From Streptomyces sp. PT12 (GTDB lineage Bacteria > Actinomycetota > Actinomycetes > Streptomycetales > Streptomycetaceae), in contig NZ_QEST01000156.1 of assembly GCF_003311645.1 (NCBI RefSeq), positions 1-53,893 of the forward strand: a DNA stretch of 53,893 nt, written 5' to 3'. The notes below the pieces were generated by a model. It ran no database searches and was not told the DNA's origin. It saw nothing but the letters and a program-made list of their open reading frames with translations. The position numbers were made by a program, and so were the translations under genes. Positions 5,983-13,787 of the stretch are shown in pieces. Every line of letters starts with the position of its first letter. Position 1 is the stretch's first letter.

Positions 5983-7224
5983 ATGAACTGGTCGGCGAGC
6001 AGCGTCCGCGAGGCATCACGGCGCGGCGACTACGGACGCATCGTGCGCGATGCCCGCCGGGATGCCGGGGTCTCGCAACGACAACTGGGCGACGCCTGCG
6101 GGATCAGCCAGTCCGCAGTCTCACGGTTGGAGAACCACGGCGTCGGCACATACGACATGACCATCCTGGCGAGAGCCGCGACCCACCTGCATATCCCCAG
6201 ACGGCTCGTCGGCCTCGCCGACCATCTCCCCCTGGACGGAACTGTGGAACGGCGCAACTTCCTGGCGTCGGGCGCGGCGGCGGCAGCAGCCCCACTGCTC
6301 GGGTCTCCCGCGCATGAGAGGCATTTCGTAGGGGGCGAACCCGCCACGCGCCGGACGGCAACGAGCGCCTTCCGGCGTCTGGACGGAACGACTCCCTCCC
6401 GGCAGCTGATCGAGCCCGTACTCGCGCACCTGCGCCTGACACAGCACCTCGCGAGCGACACGGCGGACGACGAGAAGCGCTCGCAGTTGGCAGCCGCGGG
6501 CAGCGAGGTGGCCAGCCTCGCGGGCTGGCTGTCCTGGGACATGGGAGACCTCGGGTCCGCGCGCACCTGGTATGGGTCCTCTGTTGCCGCCGCGCGCCGG
6601 TCCGCTGACCGGCTCCTCACCGCGTACCAGCTGGGCAGTCTTGCCCAGCTCGAAGCACACGTCGAGAACGCCGCCGCGGCGCTCAACCTGACGCGCTCCG
6701 CCCGCCGTCTCCTCGGACCCGAGGCACCGGCCATCGCACGAGCGTGGCTCTCCAGCGTCGAAGCGCTGGCCCACGCGGCAGCCGGAGTCGCGCACGACGC
6801 CGACCAAGCGCTCAACGCCTCGATGGAAGCAACGGCAGACATCGCCGCCGAAGGGGCTCCACCCTGGCCCTGGGTCTTCATCTTCCTCCCCAGCAAGGTG
6901 GCCGCTACACGGATGGCCTGTGGTGCGCGCCTTGCCCGGCCGGACTGGGTGTTCGACTCCCAGGACGCGGCTGCCGCCGCGCTCTCGTCCGGCCACGAGA
7001 AGCAACGGGCACAACTCGTGCTGGACCTGGCGTTCGCGCACCTCGCGGATGGTCGACTCGATGGCGCGTTCGCTCTCGGACGGCGCGCGCTCGAAACCGG
7101 CGTCCGATGCCGTTCCGGTCGCGTGGTGGAGCGGGCACGCGCATTGCGCCGGGCGTACACATCACCAGCTCCGCCGCGCGTCGTCCGCGAGTTCGACGAG
7201 GTCTTGCACGGCGTCTACCTGTAG
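5983..7224 (+). CDS. XRE-family regulator with TPR-like sensor domain (module 2)
   Basis: 413 aa. Residues about 22-70 form a canonical Cro/C1-type helix-turn-helix (VSQRQLGDACGISQSAVSRL). A VERRNFLASGAAAAAAPLLG segment follows at about residue 87, and then a long alpha-helical TPR-like domain. This is the common Streptomyces XRE-TPR architecture, in which the helical part is presumed to sense a ligand. ATG 5983 follows AAGGG. The DNA-binding part is clearly different from that of the module 1 regulator, although both face nearly identical small-protein operons. A SLOG-like gene follows after 20 bp. Confidence 0.8.
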   Translation: MNWSASSVREASRRGDYGRIVRDARRDAGVSQRQLGDACGISQSAVSRLENHGVGTYDMTILARAATHLHIPRRLVGLADHLPLDGTVERRNFLASGAAAAAAPLLGSPAHERHFVGGEPATRRTATSAFRRLDGTTPSRQLIEPVLAHLRLTQHLASDTADDEKRSQLAAAGSEVASLAGWLSWDMGDLGSARTWYGSSVAAARRSADRLLTAYQLGSLAQLEAHVENAAAALNLTRSARRLLGPEAPAIARAWLSSVEALAHAAAGVAHDADQALNASMEATADIAAEGAPPWPWVFIFLPSKVAATRMACGARLARPDWVFDSQDAAAAALSSGHEKQRAQLVLDLAFAHLADGRLDGAFALGRRALETGVRCRSGRVVERARALRRAYTSPAPPRVVREFDEVLHGVYL

Positions 7225-7244
7225 AGACCTGGAAGGGAAACGGC

Positions 7245-7721
7245 ATGCGCATAGGGATCACCGGTCACCGTGGCCTCCCGATCGAGGTGGAACGGCAGGT
7301 GCGGCAGCTCATCGCCGACGAACTGCGCGCCTCTTCTCCAGACGACTTGGTGGGTATCTCGTGCATCGCCGACGGCCCCGACGCCTGGTTCGCCGAAGCC
7401 GTGCTCCAACTCGGCGGCCGGGTCGAGGTCGTTGTCCCCGCGACCGCGTACCGTGACGGTCTGCCGGACTGGCACCACCCCACCTACGACCGGCTGCTCC
7501 GAGCGGCGACCGAGGTGCACCACACCGGCCTCGCACAGTCCGATTCCAGCGCACACATGGCCGGGAGCGAGATCCTTGTCGGCCAGGCGGACCGCCTCGT
7601 AGCCGTCTGGGACGGACTGCCCGCGCGTGGATACGGAGGCACCGCCGACGTGGTCGCCTACGCGGAACGCAACGGTGTCCCCGTCCGCGTGCTGTGGCCC
7701 GAAGGCGCTACCCGGGACTGA
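7245..7721 (+). CDS. SLOG-like Rossmann-fold protein
   Basis: 158 aa beginning MRIGITGHRGLP, with an ISCIADGPDAWFAEAVL segment, VEVVVPATAYRD, and a glycine-rich GYGGTADVVAYAERNGVPV near the end. This pattern (GxxGxR start, conserved ADGxD, GGT followed by a helix) matches the SLOG/LOG-like superfamily. Members of that superfamily bind nucleotides or their derivatives and are often linked to conflict and signalling systems. A GGAAGGGA ribosome site precedes ATG 7245. It is cotranscribed with the XRE regulator and ends before a strong hairpin. The ligand is unknown. Confidence 0.65.
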   Translation: MRIGITGHRGLPIEVERQVRQLIADELRASSPDDLVGISCIADGPDAWFAEAVLQLGGRVEVVVPATAYRDGLPDWHHPTYDRLLRAATEVHHTGLAQSDSSAHMAGSEILVGQADRLVAVWDGLPARGYGGTADVVAYAERNGVPVRVLWPEGATRD

Positions 7722-7783
7722 CCCTCGGCATGACGAAGCGCCCCGCGCGCGCGGCCCGAAGGCTGCATGCGGGGGCGTTGAAC

Positions 7784-7810
7784 GGCCGCCGCCGTCACGC
7801 GGCGGCGGCC
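7784..7810 (+). terminator. Hairpin terminator of module 2 plus-strand operon
   Basis: Perfect 11-bp inverted repeat (GGCCGCCGCCG / CGGCGGCGGCC) with a 5-base loop, about 60 bp after the SLOG-like gene. No T-run follows. Its position matches that of the 3973-4001 hairpin of module 1, just ahead of the CRISPR-like repeat. Confidence 0.7.
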
Positions 7811-7849
7811 TCCCGCCACGGGGGTGTCGCACCGGTGGAGCGCTGCTCG

Positions 7850-7877
7850 GGATCATCCCCGCGCCTGCGGGGAGCGC
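7850..7877. repeat. Solitary 28-bp type I-E CRISPR-like repeat (copy 2)
   Basis: Begins GGATCATCCCCGCG and ends GCGGGGAGCGC, with the same hairpin core as copy 1 (26 of 28 bases shared by eye). The same ~45-bp flank follows it. There is no second repeat and no cas gene in the window. Confidence 0.6.
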
Positions 7878-7942
7878 CTGACCTGCCCGGATTCCCGGGG
7901 CAAGGCGCGGAATGCATTGCTGCGGACGGGAGAACGCAGAAA

Positions 7943-7988
7943 GCCCCCGTTCACCACGCCCCCCGGGGGGAGCGCCGTGAACGGGGGC
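7943..7988. terminator. Long inverted repeat inside R2
   Basis: Arms GCCCCCGTTCAC / GTGAACGGGGGC (12 bp, perfect) enclose a 22-base loop that itself contains CCCCCCGGGGGG. It could be a second terminator or a cruciform-type site. It is absent from R1. Confidence 0.45.
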
Positions 7989-8131
7989 GGTTCGGCGGAG
8001 GAGGGCGATCAGACCCGATGCGGCGCCCGCGGCACCGGCCAGGGCCGCGACGTGGGCAGCGGCCACCGGGACTGGCCTGCGAAACCGTAACTCCCGGGTG
8101 CGCGCCCGGGAACGGCGAACAGCCCCTCCAT

Positions 8132-8191
8132 CACCTCAGGTTCCAGCACCTCAGGTTCCAGCACCTCAGGTTCCAGCACCTCGGGTTCTAC
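8132..8191. repeat. Four tandem copies of a 15-bp unit
   Basis: Unit CACCTCAGGTTCCAG repeated at 8132, 8147, 8162 and (diverged) 8177. R1 carries a single copy at the equivalent place, so the array expanded at the R2 end. Confidence 0.85.
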
Positions 8192-8233
8192 GATGAGGAC
8201 GTCACAGCAGGCGTCAACAGACAGGAATCCCTG

Positions 8234-8439
8234 GTGATATCCGCGGTCGTCATGCCCGGGCCCGAGGCGCCGCTGGAGCGGTGGGAGTTCTCCCGGCCCG
8301 ATCGTGAGCCCGGCGCGATCCTGTCGCGGACCCTCGGCAGCGGGGTGTGCGGCACGGACGCCCATCCGTGGCAGGGCCAGCCCGCGGGCGTGCCCTACCC
8401 GATCAATCCGGGTCATGTCAGCGTTGGACGGATCGCCGT
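8234..8439 (+). pseudogene. N-terminal stump of a zinc-type alcohol dehydrogenase
   Basis: From GTG 8234 the frame reads as the first ~67 residues of a medium-chain dehydrogenase: ISAVVMPGPEAPLERWEF, then SGVCGTDAHPWQG (the zinc-ligand CGTDxH motif), then YPINPGHVSVGRI (normally PGHExVG). It then runs into the 3' end of the opposite-strand glycosyltransferase. The catalytic and NAD-binding domains are missing. The stump lies immediately after the R2 repeat. Confidence 0.6.
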
Positions 8440-9291
8440 TCAGCCTCCGTCCCCGGCGCGGGCGGCGGCCCGCCCCGCCTCGCGGGCCTTCACGCCGATC
8501 TGCCAGCGGTAGAAGCTCATCGCCCACGCGTAGTCCCAGCCCGCGCGCCCGTCGAGGAAGCCCAGGCGGTAGACGTACGCGTAGCCGAACGACAGCAGCG
8601 GCTTGAGCGGGGCGCGGTGGAAGATCTGGCCCTGGCGGGTCTTGGCCGTGCGGATCTCCTCGCGCACCTCGGGGTGCGTCTCCAGCCAAGCCTCCCAGTC
8701 CGAGTAGCGGTTGTGCCGCTCGAACCACGTGCGCACCGGGTCGAGGTCCAGGTGCTCGATCGGCCCGCGCAGCCGGTGCACCGGGTCGGCGAGCGGCTGG
8801 TAGTGGCCCTCCTGCTCGCCCATGCCCGGCGCGGCCAGGTCGTCGGGCTCGGGGAAGCGGGCCCTGGTGCGGTCGAGCAGGGCCCGCTTCACGATGGTGT
8901 GGCCATGGCGCAGCCGCTGCCCGGCGAACCAGTAGCGCAGCGGGATGTCGAACGCCGCGGGGCGGATCGGGCGGCCGTCGAGGAAGATCCGGCGCAGCTC
9001 AAGGAGGAGCTGGCCGCTTGGCGTCTCGTCGCCGTCGAGGAACAGCAGCCACGGGATGTCGGTGCGTATGTGGTCGAGGCACCACTGCTTCTTCTTCGGG
9101 TAGGCGCCGTCCCACGCGTAGGGGACGACCTCCGCGCCCTCGGCCTCGGCCAGCGCCCGCGTGTCGTCGGTGCTGTCGGAGTCCACCACGACGACGGCGG
9201 CGAAGTGGCCGATGGCCGAACGCACCGTGCTGGCGATGTTGGCGGCCTCGTTCTTTGTGGGGATCGCCACCACGATCGGCAGTCGCGTCAC
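8440..9291 (-). CDS. Family 2 glycosyltransferase
   Basis: 283 aa. It has a GT-A fold start (IVVAIPTKNEAANIASTV), VDSDSTDDT for nucleotide-sugar binding and LLFLDGDE (the DxD-type metal site) near residue 85. The later region (HYQPLADPVHRL, RHNRYSDWEAWLETHPEV) resembles WaaE/KdtX-type enzymes of surface-glycan synthesis. Start GTG 9291 overlaps the stop of the upstream lipoprotein gene (GTGA). It is the last gene of an operon with the lipoprotein and the propeller protein, beside GDP-fucose genes, so it probably decorates an exopolysaccharide or glycoprotein. The acceptor is unknown. Confidence 0.8.
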   Translation of the reverse strand: MTRLPIVVAIPTKNEAANIASTVRSAIGHFAAVVVVDSDSTDDTRALAEAEGAEVVPYAWDGAYPKKKQWCLDHIRTDIPWLLFLDGDETPSGQLLLELRRIFLDGRPIRPAAFDIPLRYWFAGQRLRHGHTIVKRALLDRTRARFPEPDDLAAPGMGEQEGHYQPLADPVHRLRGPIEHLDLDPVRTWFERHNRYSDWEAWLETHPEVREEIRTAKTRQGQIFHRAPLKPLLSFGYAYVYRLGFLDGRAGWDYAWAMSFYRWQIGVKAREAGRAAARAGDGG

Positions 9292-9794
9292 TGTTCTCCT
9301 CGCGCTTCGGTCAGCAACTCGGCGTATTCGGGGCACAGATGCTCGACGGCGGCCGCCGCGTCCGGGATCTCGCCGTCGCGCAGCGCCGCGACGGCCGCCG
9401 CGCGGTCGTGGCGCTCCAGATAGCCGATCCGGTCGCAGGTCTCGGCCCCGAGGTCGAGGATGGCCCCCGGGTCCACCCCCTCGGGCACCCGATCGGTGAG
9501 ATACCCCTGCTGCTCCTCGCTGAACTCCCCCTCGGGAGGGGTGAGTGCGTCGGTGGGCACGGTCTCGTCCGGGATGCCGTCGTCCGCCTCCTCCTGCTCG
9601 TCCTCGGGCCCGGGCCCGGGCGCGTCCTCGTCCTCGGGCTCGGACGCCGAGGCGGACGCGGGCGCCGTCGGGGCCGCCCCGTCATCCCCGTCCCCGTCGT
9701 CCCCGCCCCCGCACGCGGTCAGCGCGAGGGCGAGGGCGGCGGCGAACACCGCGGAGAGCGGGGCGGCGGGCAGCGGGGCGCGGCGGCGCCGCAT
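9288..9794 (-). CDS. Small secreted lipoprotein
   Basis: 168 aa. A basic N-terminus (MRRRRAPL), hydrophobic stretch and lipobox (LALTAC with GGG) indicate a lipid-anchored protein. A low-complexity acidic/Pro linker (about residues 30-95) leads to a small helical C-terminal domain with two Cys (ETCDRIGYL, EHLCPEYAELL). No known enzyme motif is visible. ATG 9794 overlaps the stop of the propeller gene (TGATG), and its own stop overlaps the glycosyltransferase start. The three are therefore one translationally coupled unit. Confidence 0.7.
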   Translation of the reverse strand: MRRRRAPLPAAPLSAVFAAALALALTACGGGDDGDGDDGAAPTAPASASASEPEDEDAPGPGPEDEQEEADDGIPDETVPTDALTPPEGEFSEEQQGYLTDRVPEGVDPGAILDLGAETCDRIGYLERHDRAAAVAALRDGEIPDAAAAVEHLCPEYAELLTEARGEQ

Positions 9795-12568
9795 CAGGGC
9801 GCCCCGAACGTCAGCAGCAGCTGCGGCCGGTTCCCCGCGGAGGCCGCCTCGTCCGCCCACAGCCACAGGCTGTCGGTCCCGGTGCCGGTCAGCGCCACGT
9901 CGAACGTTCCGCCGAGCGCGCCCCTGACCGTCGCGAGGTCGAGCGGGACGCTGTGCGCGCCGCCGAGCGCCGCGGGCGCGCTCAGCGTGCCCAGCACCTC
10001 GGCGCCAAGGGCCGGGCGCGTCGCATAGGTGGTGCCCGTCTCCGTCCAGGCGCCCGTGATCGGGCGGACCGAGAAGTCGTCGAGCGACCCGGCCGCCGCG
10101 TCGTTGCTCACCCGCACCCGCAGCGCGGCCGCCTTGAGCACCTGCCCAGGGGGCGCCTCGGGCAGGTCGAACGCCAGATAGCTCTCGTAGGCCGGGGTGC
10201 CGCGCACGGCGAGCTGCTGGTGGGTGCCGTGAGGGGCGTTCACCGCCGCGCCGTTGACATAGGTGTCGGCGGTGGGCGCGAGCGCGGTCACCGCGTCCGT
10301 CGGGATCGACGCCGCGTCGTGGTGCGCGGCGACGCGCGCGGCGGACAGCTGCGCGGGATAGATCGCGGTGGCGTCCTGGCGGCCCGCGACATAGTCGCTC
10401 GCCGGGCGGTTGGGCCAGCCGGAGAGGCTGTCGCCGCCCGTGCGCCAGTACCCGGTGACGCTGCGCGCCGCCGTCACCGCGCCATTGGCCGCGACCTGCT
10501 CGCCGTCGACGTAGAGCCGCATGCCGTTCGCCCCGACGGACGCCGCGACATGGTGCCACTCGCCGTCGTTGAACGACTCGGCGCTGGTGATCGTCCGGTA
10601 GGTGTTGGTGTAGACGCCGAACGTGAGGCGGCCGTCGTTCAGCATGTAGACGTTGTGGTCGCGCCGCGAGCTGGGCTCGAGGATGCGGTCGCCCATCCCG
10701 ATCAGCTTGCCGCCGCGCGTGGTCGTGGTGCTGAACCACGTCTCCACCGTGTAGCGCGTCATGCCCGCGTAGGTGCGGTCGCTGTAGGTGTAGGAGTCGG
10801 TGCCGTCATAGCCCACGGCCGCCGCCGCTGGGCCTGGGACGGCGGGCGGGGTGGTGCCGCGTTGGGGGCCGCCGCGGTGGATGCCGTTGCCGCCGTTGCC
10901 CGAGGCGTCCGAGGCGAAGTTCCCTGCCGTCTCGTCGTAGTTCCAGAAGATCACCGGGTCGTCGGCGAGAACGGCGTCCGCGTAGGGCTGTCCACCGCTG
11001 GACACCGTCACGCTCACCGGGGGTGACAGCGCGCTGGTGTTCCCGGCGCCGTCGGTGGCGGTCAGCCGGTAGCTATGGGTCTCCCCGGCCGCCACATCCG
11101 GGTCGGACCAGGTGAGTTGGGGCCTGCGCCAGGGCAGGGACGAGCCCTCGGCGGTGTGCACCGGCTGGCTGCCGCCGTCCCGGTAGACGCGGTAGGTCAG
11201 CAGGCTGTCGTCCAGGTCGAGGCTGGGCGCCCATGTGACGTCGACGCGGTCGGCGGCCGGGCTCGCGGCGTGCGCCTCGGGGACCGTGGGCGCGCCCGTG
11301 TCGGGCCCTGTGGCGAAGCGCGTCAGGCCCCACTGCGGCTGCCCGTTGACCGTGGTGAAGCCGCCGCCCACCCACATGAACGCGCGGTCGTCCGTGGGGT
11401 GTTCGCCCGCCACGGTCATCACGCGCGGGCCCAGCTGCTCGCCCAGGCCGTCGTTGGTGTTCGGGAACCAGCCAAGCAGCTCGGGGTCGTGCACCGACTG
11501 AGCCAGCAGGTGGTAGCGCGGCTGGTTCGGGAAGGCGCCCATGCTGGAGCAGTCGTGGGCGTGGTGGCCGCTGTAGAGCACGTCGTCGTGCACGGCCACG
11601 GCCTGGGTGGCGCCCAGGCACGTGTCGCGCCACTTCTGGTCGAACGTCTCCAGGTCGAGCGCGATGCGCCCGTCGAAGCCGCCGGTGCCCTCGTTGGCCG
11701 TGTAGAAGCCGTTCGCGTCCACCACGAGGTCCTGCACGGTGGAGCTTGACTCGATGAACGGCAGGGGATATGTGCGGACGTTGGCGCCCGTGTCGGCGTC
11801 GACGACCGCGAGGGCGTGGGAGTCGGCGCCGTTGATCGTGAAGAAGTCGCCGCCGAGGATGACGTGTTCGCCGTCGGGGGTCAGGGCGATGGCCTTGCCG
11901 ATCTCGTCGCCGTCGGCCCGCCAGCCCTGCACGGCGCCCGCGGTGGAGACCGCGCCGAAGCGGGCCCTGGCGGTGCCGTTGAGCTGGGTGAAGTCCCCGC
12001 CCAGATAGACCCGTTCGTCGCTGGCCTCGATCGCGCGGACGATGCCGTTGGCGGCGACGGGGAACGGCAGGCGCGCGCACCCTTCGCCCAGGTCGAACGC
12101 GGCGACGCTGCTGGCGCCCACGCCGTTGACCGAGCCGAACGTGCCGCCCGCGTACAGCGTTTGGCCGTCGGGGGAGACGGCGAGGGAGCGGACGGTCGCG
12201 GTGCCCGAGCCCACCGTGAACGACAGGTCGCAGTCCACGGGCGCGCCCGTGGCGGCGTCCAGGGCCACGAAGTTGGCGGCGGGGACCTCCTGGGTGCCCG
12301 ACGCGGCGCCCGGCGGGCGGACCGTGGAGAACGTGCCGCCGACGTAGACCACGCCGTTCGCCTCGGCGAGGGCGTAGACGATGCCGTTGGTCTGCCACGT
12401 CGGCAGGTCGTCCGCGGTCATGGTCAGCGGGGGCGTCAGCGCCCGCGCCGGAGGCGCCGAAGGGCCCCCCGTCCCGGCAAGCAGCCCCGCCGTCAGCGCC
12501 AGCACGGCGCCGAGCGCCCCACCGCGCACGCGCCACGCGCGTCTCGCCCGTCCCGATCCCGTCCTCAT
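9794..12568 (-). CDS. Large secreted beta-propeller / FN3 / LamG / DNRLRE protein
   Basis: 924 aa. After the signal peptide (RARRAWRV then a hydrophobic core to about residue 45) come repeated propeller blades (VYVGGTFSTV, LYAGGTFGSVNGVG, VYLGGDFTQLNG, VILGGDFFTINGAD) to about residue 430. An FN3 domain follows (PTVPEAHAASPAADRVDVTW), then a LamG/concanavalin-like domain (DDPVIFWNYDE, TRYTVETWFS, EWHHVAASVGANGMRLYVDG) and a C-terminal DNRLRE/CBM96-like domain (ADTYVNGAAVNAPHG, SYLAFDLPEAPPG, RPQLLLTFG). ATG 12568 is preferred to the longer frame because it gives the signal peptide and has GGTGG upstream. It is probably an extracellular carbohydrate- or surface-binding protein. Confidence 0.8.
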   Translation of the reverse strand: MRTGSGRARRAWRVRGGALGAVLALTAGLLAGTGGPSAPPARALTPPLTMTADDLPTWQTNGIVYALAEANGVVYVGGTFSTVRPPGAASGTQEVPAANFVALDAATGAPVDCDLSFTVGSGTATVRSLAVSPDGQTLYAGGTFGSVNGVGASSVAAFDLGEGCARLPFPVAANGIVRAIEASDERVYLGGDFTQLNGTARARFGAVSTAGAVQGWRADGDEIGKAIALTPDGEHVILGGDFFTINGADSHALAVVDADTGANVRTYPLPFIESSSTVQDLVVDANGFYTANEGTGGFDGRIALDLETFDQKWRDTCLGATQAVAVHDDVLYSGHHAHDCSSMGAFPNQPRYHLLAQSVHDPELLGWFPNTNDGLGEQLGPRVMTVAGEHPTDDRAFMWVGGGFTTVNGQPQWGLTRFATGPDTGAPTVPEAHAASPAADRVDVTWAPSLDLDDSLLTYRVYRDGGSQPVHTAEGSSLPWRRPQLTWSDPDVAAGETHSYRLTATDGAGNTSALSPPVSVTVSSGGQPYADAVLADDPVIFWNYDETAGNFASDASGNGGNGIHRGGPQRGTTPPAVPGPAAAAVGYDGTDSYTYSDRTYAGMTRYTVETWFSTTTTRGGKLIGMGDRILEPSSRRDHNVYMLNDGRLTFGVYTNTYRTITSAESFNDGEWHHVAASVGANGMRLYVDGEQVAANGAVTAARSVTGYWRTGGDSLSGWPNRPASDYVAGRQDATAIYPAQLSAARVAAHHDAASIPTDAVTALAPTADTYVNGAAVNAPHGTHQQLAVRGTPAYESYLAFDLPEAPPGQVLKAAALRVRVSNDAAAGSLDDFSVRPITGAWTETGTTYATRPALGAEVLGTLSAPAALGGAHSVPLDLATVRGALGGTFDVALTGTGTDSLWLWADEAASAGNRPQLLLTFGAP

Positions 12569-12663
12569 CGATCCACCATTCCCCGAACTCCCCTGTCCTC
12601 GCCGTCTATGTCGACCACTTGAGGCCGCTTCTGGTTGCGCGCGGAGGCGCACGCGGCCTGAAC

Positions 12664-13677
12664 TCACCGGTCGATGCGCACCCGCGCGCCGCTCAACTCG
12701 GCGTCGAGCGCCGCCACATCCGCCTCCACCATCAGCCCGGCCAGCTCCTTCCAGTGCACCGATGGCTGCCAGCCAAGCAGCTCACGGGCCTTTGTCGCGT
12801 CGCCCACCAACGCGTCCACCTCGCTCGGGCGTTCGTACTTGGGGTCGAAGCGCACATGCTCCGCCCAGTCGAGCCCGCCCGCCGCGAACGCCGCATCGAG
12901 GAAGTCCCGCACGGTGGCGGGCACCCCGGTGGCGACGACGTAGTCGTCGGGCTCGTCCCGCTGGAGCATGCGCCACATCGCCTCGACATACTCCGGCGCA
13001 TAGCCCCAGTCCCGCACCGCGTCCAGATTGCCCAGATAGAGGCGGTCCTGGAGCCCGGCCCTGATCCGGGCGACCGCCCTGCTGATCTTGCGGGTGACGA
13101 ATGTCTCCCCGCGGCGCGGCGACTCATGGTTGAACAGGATCCCGTTCACCGCGAACAGCCCGTATGCCTCCCGGTAGTTCACGGTCGACCAGTAGCTGAA
13201 CACCTTGGCGCAGCCGTAGGGGCTGCGCGGGTGGAACGGGGTGCGCTCGTGCTGCGGCGGCGGCGCCGCGCCGAACATCTCGGACGACGACGCCTGGTAG
13301 ATGCGGGTGTCCACGCCGCTCGCCCTGATCGCCTCAAGCAGCCGCACGGTGCCAAGGCCCGTGACGTCCCCGGTGTACAGCGGCGCGTCGAACGACACCC
13401 GCACATGCGACTGGGCGCCCAGGTTGTAGACCTCGTCGGGCCGCGTCTCGCGCAGCAGGTTCACCAGCGCCACCCCGTCGGCCAGGTCGGCGTGGTGGAG
13501 CACCAGGGTGCGCCCCGGGTCCTGCGGGCCCTGGTAGATGTGGTCGATCCGCTCGGTGTTGAACGACGACGAGCGCCGCACCAGGCCGTGCACCGTGTAG
13601 CCCTTGGCGAGCAGCAGCTCCGCGAGATACGAGCCGTCCTGGCCCGTCACCCCGGTGATCAACGCGGTCTTGCCCAT
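12664..13677 (-). CDS. gmd: GDP-mannose 4,6-dehydratase
   Basis: 337 aa. It converts GDP-D-mannose to GDP-4-keto-6-deoxy-D-mannose, the first step to GDP-L-fucose and related sugars. It is a short-chain dehydrogenase-type protein with [17 protein letters not shown] as NAD(P) site, [13 protein letters not shown], the SSSEMFG motif and a later [12 protein letters not shown] carrying the Tyr-xxx-Lys pair. ATG 13677 is chosen over the longer reading because it opens directly onto the Rossmann strand and follows GGAAGGGGA. It is divergent from fcl, which does the next step. Confidence 0.92.
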   Translation of the reverse strand: MGKTALITGVTGQDGSYLAELLLAKGYTVHGLVRRSSSFNTERIDHIYQGPQDPGRTLVLHHADLADGVALVNLLRETRPDEVYNLGAQSHVRVSFDAPLYTGDVTGLGTVRLLEAIRASGVDTRIYQASSSEMFGAAPPPQHERTPFHPRSPYGCAKVFSYWSTVNYREAYGLFAVNGILFNHESPRRGETFVTRKISRAVARIRAGLQDRLYLGNLDAVRDWGYAPEYVEAMWRMLQRDEPDDYVVATGVPATVRDFLDAAFAAGGLDWAEHVRFDPKYERPSEVDALVGDATKARELLGWQPSVHWKELAGLMVEADVAALDAELSGARVRIDR

Positions 13678-13688
13678 GGAGGGTCCCC

Positions 13689-13733
13689 TTCCGAGAGGTC
13701 GGTTTCCGAGAGGCCGGTTTCCGAGAGGTCGGC
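13689..13733. repeat. Three tandem 15-bp repeats between gmd and fcl
   Basis: TTCCGAGAGGTCGGT at 13689, 13704 (one change) and 13719. They lie in the divergent promoter region of gmd and fcl, immediately upstream of the gmd ribosome site. Confidence 0.8.
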
Positions 13734-13787
13734 ACGGACGGTGCGACGCGCCCCGCGCGCCCGCGCGCCCTGGCACAATCGCGTCGC

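Larger units (their letters stand above)
7850..8145. repeat. Composite repeat R2
   Basis: Second copy of the R1 element: CRISPR-like repeat and flank (7850 to about 7926), GAGAACGCAG-AAGCCC, and the 76-bp palindromic block at 8069-8145 (CCCGGG-TGCGCG-CCCGGG core). The middle differs from R1 and holds a separate long hairpin. From 7722 to 8233 I see no gene, only these repeats and hairpins. Confidence 0.65.

Noticed and set aside
6240-6300. A Tat signal peptide in the XRE regulator (RRNFLASG followed by Ala-rich stretch)
   Set aside because: It lies about 90 residues into the protein after a helix-turn-helix. The same segment is common in cytoplasmic regulators of this family.
4059-7877. A CRISPR array
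   Set aside because: Only two repeat-like units, 3.8 kb apart, with genes between them and no cas genes. They are relics or dispersed repeats, not an array.
7943-7988. A tRNA or riboswitch at the R2 hairpins
   Set aside because: No cloverleaf, anticodon arm or CCA-type end; the stems are simple inverted repeats.
1-8440. An integrated phage or conjugative element
   Set aside because: No integrase, excisionase, transfer or structural genes and no tRNA were found in the region, although the content is clearly accessory.
10376-11026. Long plus-strand frames opposite the propeller protein
   Set aside because: Arg/Gly/Val-rich shadow with no ribosome site or motif; the minus-strand protein has clear domains.
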